12,273 nucleotides of DNA, taken from assembly GCA_903951185.1 (NCBI GenBank), contig CAJBBC010000076.1, positions 1 through 12,273 on the forward strand. Reading direction: 5' to 3'. The position numbers were made by a program, and so were the translations under genes. This document shows positions 6,754 to 12,273 of the stretch, in pieces. Every line of letters starts with the position of its first letter. The stretch's first letter is position 1. A model generated the notes under the pieces. That model worked only from the letters and a program-made list of their open reading frames with translations. It did not search any database and was not told the DNA's origin. This DNA comes from an uncultured Actinomycetes bacterium (GTDB taxonomy: Bacteria > Actinomycetota > Actinomycetes > S36-B12 > UBA5976).

Positions 6754-8117
6754 GTGAGAATTTACGTCGTTACCGAGTCTCAACTAGGCGATCAGCTGAA
6801 TTAGTTTTGTTAATTGGCGCTTGGTTAATTGGTGTATTCGCTTGGATTCTGGTGGACGGCGCAACCGGCGCAGGTGCACTTGCGGGTTGGACGACTTTAG
6901 TTAGTTCGGGTTTGCTGCTTTTATTTGCACACACAGTGGTTCGTACTCAAGCGCCGTACGCAGATCCAATTTTATTGCCAGTAGCTGCTTTGTTAAATAT
7001 GTTGGGACTGGCGATGATCCACCGACTAGATGTTGCCGGTGAACAGCGCGCTTTAGCTAATGGCAGTCCTAAACCAACTCCTGATGTTTATGCACAAATA
7101 ACTTGGATGGCGTTAGGTTTAATTTTCTTTATGATCACGCTGACCATTATTAGAGATCATCGAAGACTTCAGCGTAGAACTTTTATTTTTGGTGCGGCCG
7201 GCATAGTGCTGCTTTTCTTGCCGATTATTCCTGGTCTTGGTTCAGAAGTTAATGGTGCAAGACTTTGGATAAAGATTGGCACTTTAACTTTTCAGCCTGG
7301 TGAACTTGCAAAAATTGCTTTAACTATTTTCTTTGCTGGGTACTTAGTAAGTCGCCGACATACACTTGCGTTGATTAAGAACCGAGTTGGTGGCTTACAA
7401 ATACCGCGTGCTAAAGATGCCGGTCCACTTATTTTAATTTGGATTTTAGCTTTATTAGTTTTGGTTGGTGAACGTGACTTAGGTACTTCCCTACTTATAT
7501 TCGGACTCTTTATCGTTTTACTTTATGTTGCAACTGGACGTCGTGCTTGGGTGGCTATTGCAACCGGATTACTAGTAGTCGGTGGTGTACTTGCTTACAC
7601 CGCATTTGGTCACGTTCGCGTGCGATTCAGTGTTTGGCTTGATCCATTTGAAGATGCAAGTGGACGTGGCTATCAAATAGTTCAATCTCTTTATGGTTTA
7701 GCTAATGGTGGAGTTTTTGGAACTGGTTGGGGACTTGGTTATCCTCAGTTGGTACCTTTCGCAAAAACAGATTTCATTACATCTGCCTTAGGTGAAGAAC
7801 TTGGGTTAACAGGATTAATTGCAATTTTTATTCTGTACGCAATCATTGTGGAACGTGGTGCCCGCTCTGCGGTGGCCACTCGTGATCCCTTTGGCAACTT
7901 ACTTGCTATTGGTTTATCAACTGTAATTGGTTTGCAAGCCTTCATTGTGATCGGTGGCGTAACTAGATTAATTCCACTAACTGGCTTAACTACTCCATTT
8001 CTTTCGTATGGTGGATCGTCTTTAATTTCAAACTATATTTTGATTGCTATTTTGATTCGAATTTCAAATGCAGCTCGAGCACCTGAAATAGATGAAGAAC
8101 AATCGGTGCAAAAATGA
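6750..8117 (+). CDS. rodA: SEDS peptidoglycan glycosyltransferase, RodA/FtsW family
   Basis: This integral membrane protein has about ten hydrophobic segments and polymerises lipid II into glycan strands, working with a class B penicillin-binding protein. I place the start at the ATG at 6750, giving 455 residues and an ATGA overlap with pstP. The frame is open back to a TTG at 6705, but that would add 15 residues overlapping the phosphatase and lose the junction pattern shared by its neighbours. Signatures are SEVNGARLWIKIGTLTFQPGEL (in pieces around residues 165-185), GERDLGTSLLI with the catalytic Asp D243, FVITSALGEE-like FITSALGEELG (342-352), and the C-terminal TPFLSYGGSSL (415-425). Pairing with pbpA right after it, as in mycobacterial rodA-pbpA, favours RodA over FtsW. 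Confidence 0.95.
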   Translation: MSENLRRYRVSTRRSAELVLLIGAWLIGVFAWILVDGATGAGALAGWTTLVSSGLLLLFAHTVVRTQAPYADPILLPVAALLNMLGLAMIHRLDVAGEQRALANGSPKPTPDVYAQITWMALGLIFFMITLTIIRDHRRLQRRTFIFGAAGIVLLFLPIIPGLGSEVNGARLWIKIGTLTFQPGELAKIALTIFFAGYLVSRRHTLALIKNRVGGLQIPRAKDAGPLILIWILALLVLVGERDLGTSLLIFGLFIVLLYVATGRRAWVAIATGLLVVGGVLAYTAFGHVRVRFSVWLDPFEDASGRGYQIVQSLYGLANGGVFGTGWGLGYPQLVPFAKTDFITSALGEELGLTGLIAIFILYAIIVERGARSAVATRDPFGNLLAIGLSTVIGLQAFIVIGGVTRLIPLTGLTTPFLSYGGSSLISNYILIAILIRISNAARAPEIDEEQSVQK

Positions 8118-9562
8118 TTAGACAGATAAATCGCGTAACTGCTGTTCTAATTTTATTAGTGCTGGCTCTGATGGTAAACATTTCTTACTTACAATTCTTT
8201 AATGCTGATACTTTACGTAATCAACCTGGAAATCAGCGCGTTTTACTAAGTGAGTACTCCCGTCAACGTGGTGCAATCTTGATTGGCTCTGAACCAATTG
8301 CAAATTCAATTCAGACCGATGATGAATTGAAATATTTACGCGAATACAGCGCTGGCGAAACTTATTCAGCAATAACTGGCTTTTACTCTTTGGTTTATGG
8401 TGCAACTGGTATTGAACATAAAGAGAATGACATTTTGGCTGGGAACGACAGCAGATTTTTCGTGGATCGGATGCAACAACTATTAGCGAACCGAAAACCA
8501 CAAGGTGGCGCAATTCGACTAACTATTAATCCGGCAGCGCAGAAAGCTGCGATGGAAGCATTGAATGGCAGGACTGGCGCAGTTATTGCGATTGAACCTT
8601 CAACCGGAGCAATACTTGCAATAGCCAGTTCACCAACATTTGATCCAAATTTACTGTCGAGTCATGATTCAGCCGCCATTCAAACTGAGTACGAAAAATT
8701 ATTAGCTGATCCAAATCAGCCTCTACTTAATCGTCCACTGGCAATGACTTTGCCACCAGGTAGCGTATTTAAATTAGTTACAGCGGCAGCCGCTCTTGAA
8801 TCCGGAAACTACACTGCGGAGACATTAATTCCAGGCCCAGCCGAAATTGTTTTACCTTTAACTGACGTCACATTGGGCAACTGGAATGGCGAAGCTTGTG
8901 GCAAGAAAGACGAAACAACTTTAGCTAATGCACTAGCTATTTCATGTAATACTGCTTTTGCGAATTTAGGTATGCAATTAGGTGCTGATGCGATTTACGA
9001 ACAAGCAAAAAAGTTTGGCTTTGAATCATCATTCGATGTACCAATGACTTCAGCTACTAGCCATTTTCCGGTTAATCCAGATCAGCCACAAACTGCAATG
9101 AGTGCGATTGGTCAGTTTGACGTGCGTGCAACAGCGTTGCAGATGGCAATGGTTGTTGCCGCAATTGCGAACGATGGGGTTGTAATGGCACCTTATTTAG
9201 TTAGCCAAGTTTTAGGTCCAGATTTATCTGTACTTGAAAATGCTTCACCGAAAGCAATTAGTCGAGCGATGAAACCAGAAAATGCAAAAATACTTCGGGA
9301 CATGATGGTGGGCGTGGTTGAAACAGGAACTGGCTCTAATGCAAAAATTCCTGGCATAAGCGTAGGTGGCAAAACTGGTACTGCGGAAAATACACCAGGT
9401 GCTTCGGCACATGCATGGTTCGTCAGTTTAGCCCCGGCCGAATCCGCACAAGTAGCAGTGGCTGTCGTTTTACAAAATGGTGGTGGGGCAACTGAAGTAA
9501 GTGGTAACGCGTTAGCTGCGCCAATTGCCCAGAGAGTAATGCGTGCCGTACTAAGTCGTTAA
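8114..9562 (+). CDS. pbpA: Class B penicillin-binding protein A, transpeptidase
   Basis: This 482-residue membrane-anchored transpeptidase cross-links peptidoglycan strands outside the membrane. One N-terminal signal-anchor helix (about 8-27) is followed by a dimerisation/pedestal region (about 30-145) and a transpeptidase domain (about 150-480). The active-site motifs are PPGSVFK (S217 nucleophile, K220), SCN (S277, N279) and GGKTGTAE (K420, T421, G422). Two cysteines, C262 and C278, lie 16 residues apart in the outer domain, the second within the SCN motif, so a disulfide near the active site is possible. The start overlaps rodA by ATGA with no clear Shine-Dalgarno. It is the expected partner of the preceding SEDS protein. 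Length is close to mycobacterial PbpA. Confidence 0.96.
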   Translation: MIRQINRVTAVLILLVLALMVNISYLQFFNADTLRNQPGNQRVLLSEYSRQRGAILIGSEPIANSIQTDDELKYLREYSAGETYSAITGFYSLVYGATGIEHKENDILAGNDSRFFVDRMQQLLANRKPQGGAIRLTINPAAQKAAMEALNGRTGAVIAIEPSTGAILAIASSPTFDPNLLSSHDSAAIQTEYEKLLADPNQPLLNRPLAMTLPPGSVFKLVTAAAALESGNYTAETLIPGPAEIVLPLTDVTLGNWNGEACGKKDETTLANALAISCNTAFANLGMQLGADAIYEQAKKFGFESSFDVPMTSATSHFPVNPDQPQTAMSAIGQFDVRATALQMAMVVAAIANDGVVMAPYLVSQVLGPDLSVLENASPKAISRAMKPENAKILRDMMVGVVETGTGSNAKIPGISVGGKTGTAENTPGASAHAWFVSLAPAESAQVAVAVVLQNGGGATEVSGNALAAPIAQRVMRAVLSR

Positions 9563-9625
9563 CCCCTAGATAGTCTTAGTTAATAAGAAAATGTGTACTA
9601 CCGAATTTGGTAAGCCACATTCGAT

Positions 9626-9631
9626 AAGGAG
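9626..9631 (+). promoter_or_regulatory. Shine-Dalgarno of pknB
   Basis: AAGGAG is followed by 5 A residues and then GTG at 9637. It decides the GTG start and shows that pknB loads ribosomes independently, unlike the ATGA-coupled genes before it. The remaining 74-bp gap (9563-9636) shows no promoter I can defend. Confidence 0.8.
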
Positions 9632-9636
9632 AAAAA

Positions 9637-11358
9637 GTGAGTCAGATCAACCGCTTAGGCGATCGTTATGACCTTGGCCAAGTAATTGGCCGCGGTGGTA
9701 TGGCCGAAGTGCACGAAGGCTTAGACACTCGACTTAATCGACGCGTAGCAATTAAAGTACTTCGTTCAGATCTTGCTCGCGACCCAGTTTTTCAAGAACG
9801 TTTTCGCCGTGAAGCACAATCAGCTGCTGGCTTGAATCATCCAAACATAGTTTCTATTTACGATACTGGTGAAGAAATTATCTCGGATAATCCGAACCAA
9901 ACACATATTCCTTACATTGTGATGGAATTTGTCGATGGCGTAACACTGCGCGAGATGTTACAAAATGGTCCTCGAATTTTGCCTGAACGTGCTTTAGAAA
10001 TATTAGCTGGCGTTTTGGCAGCTCTAGATTATGCACATCGTCACGGTATTGTGCATCGCGACATTAAGCCAGCAAATATTATGATCAACACACATGGTGA
10101 CGCAAAAGTCATGGACTTTGGTATTGCCCGAGCTATGAGTGATGCAGCTACTTCGGTAACAGCAACGAGCGCAGTTATGGGTACTGCACAATACTTATCA
10201 CCTGAACAAGCTCGCGGCGAAGTTGCTGATGCCAGAAGTGATATTTATGCTGCCGGTTGCGTGCTATTTGAATTACTCACGGGCTCAACACCATTTACCG
10301 GTGACTCACCGGTATCCATTGCTTACCAGCACGTTAATTCACAACCAAGTATTCCTTCACACCTTGATCCAAGTATTCCTTCAGTTTTAGATTCGATTGT
10401 GTTACATGCTTTAGCTAAGACTCCGAGTAGTCGCTATGAAACTGCTGCTGAAATGCGTTCAGATGTTGAACGCGCAATGACTGGTCTACCAATTAGTGCA
10501 AGTGCTCAGACACAAGTTTTAGTTGCCACTGCCGCGACAACTGCAATTCCAATTGTTACAACAGATGACTATTACCAAGATACGCAGGTAAAAACAGTTA
10601 CTAGAAAAACCAAAATCCTTAAATGGGGTGGCGCTGGCGCAGCGATGCTTGGTGCAATAGGTGCGATGTTCCTACTGGCTGGCAGTCTTTTTGGAAGTGG
10701 TAGCGGCAATGTAACTGTTCCTGATTTAACAGGTAAAACAGTGGCCGAAGCACAGGCAGCCCTTTCCAGTATTGGTTTGATTATCGGAACCCAAACTCCT
10801 ACTGCAGATGACACTGCATTAAAAGGCACTATTACTGGCCAGGATCCAGCTGTCGGTGAAGCTATCGATAAGGGCCAAGCTGTAAACATCAAAATTTCAA
10901 ATGGTAAAGATCAAACGACAATTCCTGATTTAGTTGATATGTCTTCGATTACCGACGCTCGATTGGCGTTAACTGATGCGAAGTTAGTGCTCGGTAAAGT
11001 TACTCCGAAAGATAGTGATAAACCTGAAGGCACTATTTTGGCGCAAAATCCAGTAAGTGGAATTTTGATTTCAGTTGGCTCTCGGATTGATGTTGTAGTT
11101 TCAAGTGGAAAAGTTACTATTCCGAGTTTGCTAGGTTTAAATAGAATTCAAGCAAGTAACGCACTTATTAATGCTGGGTTTAACGTTGCCTACATTGAAG
11201 AAGTCAGATCAGATGTAGCAGCTGGAACAGTTTTGGCACAAACTCCACTGCCGGGTGAAATAGCAATTAAGGGAACAACTGTGACACTTTCTGTCGCGGT
11301 TGCGCCTGCTGTAGTTGCCCCAACCCCAACTCCGACACCAACTGCAACTACACCGTAA
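9637..11358 (+). CDS. pknB: PknB-like membrane Ser/Thr protein kinase with three PASTA domains
   Basis: This 573-residue transmembrane kinase is thought to sense muropeptides or lipid II and to phosphorylate cell-wall and division proteins. The kinase domain spans about residues 11-280, with the glycine loop IGRGGMAEV (17-25), K40, E59, the catalytic loop HRDIKPAN (D142, K144, N147), DFG (160-162) and the activation loop SVTATSAVMGTAQYLSPE. T175 and T177 in the VTAT segment match the two autophosphorylated threonines of mycobacterial PknB. A juxtamembrane region (about 281-328) leads to one membrane helix (about 330-352). Three PASTA repeats follow (about 357-422, 425-490, 491-556), each with the pattern VPDLTGKT, IPDLVDMS or IPSLLGLN at its start. 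The C-terminus is a Pro/Thr tail. Mycobacterial PknB has four PASTA repeats. No pknA lies next to it. Confidence 0.96.
   Translation: MSQINRLGDRYDLGQVIGRGGMAEVHEGLDTRLNRRVAIKVLRSDLARDPVFQERFRREAQSAAGLNHPNIVSIYDTGEEIISDNPNQTHIPYIVMEFVDGVTLREMLQNGPRILPERALEILAGVLAALDYAHRHGIVHRDIKPANIMINTHGDAKVMDFGIARAMSDAATSVTATSAVMGTAQYLSPEQARGEVADARSDIYAAGCVLFELLTGSTPFTGDSPVSIAYQHVNSQPSIPSHLDPSIPSVLDSIVLHALAKTPSSRYETAAEMRSDVERAMTGLPISASAQTQVLVATAATTAIPIVTTDDYYQDTQVKTVTRKTKILKWGGAGAAMLGAIGAMFLLAGSLFGSGSGNVTVPDLTGKTVAEAQAALSSIGLIIGTQTPTADDTALKGTITGQDPAVGEAIDKGQAVNIKISNGKDQTTIPDLVDMSSITDARLALTDAKLVLGKVTPKDSDKPEGTILAQNPVSGILISVGSRIDVVVSSGKVTIPSLLGLNRIQASNALINAGFNVAYIEEVRSDVAAGTVLAQTPLPGEIAIKGTTVTLSVAVAPAVVAPTPTPTPTATTP
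10345..10392 (+). repeat. Two in-frame 24-bp imperfect tandem units inside pknB
   Basis: Units 10345-10368 and 10369-10392 share their first 15 bases exactly (ccaagtattccttca) and 19 of 24 in total. They encode PSIPSHLD and PSIPSVLD in the kinase C-lobe. As far as I recall the mycobacterial kinase, this stretch has the same overall length there, so the repeat need not be an insertion. Confidence 0.7.
11320..11358 (+). repeat. Pro/Thr low-complexity 3' end of pknB
   Basis: The last 12 codons encode PTPTPTPTATTP after an Ala/Val/Pro-rich stretch, from cytosine- and adenine-rich DNA. The tail follows the third PASTA domain, so it would lie outside the membrane. Its function is unknown; contact with cell wall or glycosylation is possible but not shown. 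Confidence 0.75.
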
Positions 11359-11370
11359 TCGAAATTAATT

Positions 11371-11994
11371 ATGACTCGAATTTTAGTTATTGATAATTAC
11401 GACAGTTTTGTTTATAACATCGTGCAATATTTAGCTCAACTAGGTGCCAAAGTTGATGTGCGCAGAAATGACGACGTCACAATTGAAGAAGCCCGTGGCT
11501 ATGACGGAATTCTGCTTTCACCAGGCCCAGGAACGCCCGAAGAAGCCGGGATATGTATTGATTTAGTTAAAGAGCTAGGTGGCGAAGTTCCAATTTTTGG
11601 AGTTTGTTTAGGCCACCAAGCAATTGCTGAAGCATTTGGTGGCATTGTTTCGCGCGCACCTGAATTACTACATGGTAAAACTTCAGAAGTTTTTCATGAT
11701 GGTTTAGGTGTCTTATCCGCAGTTAATTCACCTTTCACAGCAACGCGCTACCACTCATTAGCCGTTGAGCGAGATTCTGTTCCAAGTGAATTGGAAATAA
11801 CCGGTGAAACTGAATCCGGTGTGATTATGGGTTTACGTCACCGCGAGAAAGATATTGAGGGTGTGCAATTCCATCCAGAATCAGTTTTAACTGAAGGCGG
11901 ACACAAAATGCTTGCCGAGTGGTTAGTTCGTTGTGGAGATTTAGAGGCTCGTAATTTAGCAGTGGGCTTAGCCCCAGTTATTAACAAACATTAA
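11371..11994 (+). CDS. trpG: Class I glutamine amidotransferase, anthranilate/aminodeoxychorismate synthase component II
   Basis: This 207-residue subunit hydrolyses glutamine and passes ammonia to a chorismate-using partner (TrpE for anthranilate, PabB for 4-amino-4-deoxychorismate). Signatures are NYDSFVYNI (9-17), LSPGPGTPEEAG (49-60), the nucleophile loop FGVCLGHQAIAEAFGG with C79, LLHGKTS (99-105), RYHSLAV (126-132) and GVQFHPES with H168 and E170, so the triad is complete. No partner subunit is in the window, so TrpG and PabA roles cannot be separated; it may serve both. The location next to pknB is conserved in actinobacteria. It starts 12 bp after pknB on the same strand with no visible Shine-Dalgarno, and converges with the DUF881 gene with 1 bp between stops. 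Confidence 0.93.
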   Translation: MTRILVIDNYDSFVYNIVQYLAQLGAKVDVRRNDDVTIEEARGYDGILLSPGPGTPEEAGICIDLVKELGGEVPIFGVCLGHQAIAEAFGGIVSRAPELLHGKTSEVFHDGLGVLSAVNSPFTATRYHSLAVERDSVPSELEITGETESGVIMGLRHREKDIEGVQFHPESVLTEGGHKMLAEWLVRCGDLEARNLAVGLAPVINKH

Positions 11995-11995
11995 T

Positions 11996-12273
11996 TTAAG
12001 AAACTGAACCTTCCCAGGCCGGTAAAGTAACTTCACTTAATACATTAATTTTCCAGCCGAGATTTACTTGTTCAACATATTGTCGATAAGTTTTCACACC
12101 AGGCTCTTCATTTAGCGCAATCTGTAATGCGCCAGTATCACCAGTAGCTGTGATTTTAAATGGCGGACTGTAAATTCGACCTTGTAATAACAATGTATTT
12201 CCCACACATCGAATTGCCGAAGTTGAAATAATACGTTGATCCATCACAGTTACGGCTGTTGCACCGCCGCGCC
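11996..12273 (-). CDS. DUF881 family protein, C-terminal part (cut by window end)
   Basis: The minus-strand frame is open to the window edge. The visible C-terminal region (about 91 residues) begins RGGATAVTVMDQRI, continues ISTSAIRCVGNTLLLQGRIYSPPFKITATGD and ends WEGSVS. The pattern of an Ala/Gly-rich run, then a hydroxyl/Asp-Gln-Arg turn, SAIRCVGN, and SPP-x-KI-x-A-x-GD is typical of the DUF881 family. These are actinobacterial proteins with an N-terminal membrane anchor that are encoded near trpG, pknB and crgA (Rv0012 in M. tuberculosis). The GTG at 12247 is internal and not the start, because the conserved sequence continues upstream. The molecular function of the family is not established; a role at the cell envelope or division site is only suggested by neighbourhood. 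Confidence 0.85.
   Translation of the reverse strand, partial: RGGATAVTVMDQRIISTSAIRCVGNTLLLQGRIYSPPFKITATGDTGALQIALNEEPGVKTYRQYVEQVNLGWKINVLSEVTLPAWEGSVS

Noticed and set aside
9574..9588. Terminator hairpin after pbpA (TCTTA/TAAGA)
   Set aside because: The stem is only 5 bp, mostly A/T, and no T-run follows; too weak for an intrinsic terminator.
9600..9611. Operator-like near-palindrome ACCGAATTTGGT before pknB
   Set aside because: It has two mismatched positions and a short half-site; matches of this quality are expected by chance and no regulator is implied.
10345..10392. Recent 8-residue duplication expanding the kinase domain
   Set aside because: The HV...ALAK stretch has the same length as I recall in mycobacterial PknB, and P-S-x-x-P-x-LD-like patterns are normal there, so the repeat is probably convergence or conversion rather than added sequence.
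11996..12247. DUF881 protein as a complete 83-residue gene starting at GTG 12247
   Set aside because: The frame stays open to the window edge, and the upstream residues (RGGATAVT) continue the DUF881 pattern, so the GTG is an internal Val codon.

Overview
This window looks like part of a streamlined, low-GC actinobacterial chromosome. The gene content is diagnostic of Actinobacteria: the fhaA-fhaB-pstP-rodA-pbpA-pknB cell-wall signalling cluster, followed by a trpG/pabA amidotransferase and a DUF881 protein. Base composition is low for the phylum (I judge it by eye to be around the low 40s % GC). Intergenic space is almost absent, linkers are short and only one Ser/Thr kinase is present. Together these suggest a small-genome planktonic lineage such as the freshwater acI/Nanopelagicales group. 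That placement is an inference.

Left part (1-4264), nucleoside and deoxyribose catabolism. A plus-strand run holds the 3' end of a pyrimidine-nucleoside (thymidine) phosphorylase, a small cupin protein and adenosine deaminase. It meets, tail to tail, a minus-strand pair: a phosphohexomutase/phosphopentomutase-type enzyme (pmmB-like) followed by deoxyribose-phosphate aldolase (deoC). Phosphorolysis gives (deoxy)ribose-1-phosphate, a phosphopentomutase activity would give the 5-phosphate, and DeoC splits deoxyribose-5-phosphate into acetaldehyde and glyceraldehyde-3-phosphate. The mutase is the natural candidate for the middle step.

Middle and right part (4371-11994), cell-wall growth and its phosphorylation control. 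FhaA and FhaB carry phosphothreonine-binding FHA domains. PstP is a membrane PP2C phosphatase. RodA and PbpA form a SEDS polymerase/class B transpeptidase pair. PknB is a membrane Ser/Thr kinase with three extracellular PASTA domains. fhaB-pstP, pstP-rodA and rodA-pbpA each overlap by the tetranucleotide ATGA, which indicates a translationally coupled operon. pknB follows after 74 bp with its own good Shine-Dalgarno sequence. trpG/pabA follows 12 bp after pknB on the same strand.

Right edge (11996-12273): the C-terminal end of a DUF881 protein on the minus strand, cut by the window and converging on trpG with 1 bp between stop codons.

The only non-coding stretches of note are the 106-bp divergent region (4265-4370) between the mutase and fhaA, and the 74-bp pbpA-pknB gap. 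No stretch over 300 bp lacks a gene. I saw no tRNA, rRNA, CRISPR array, insertion sequence or phage gene. The systems here are known ones. The less ordinary points are a cupin without the usual metal ligands embedded in the nucleoside operon, a probable leaderless start for the mutase, the single-kinase version of the pkn cluster, and compact or altered FhaA and PstP proteins.
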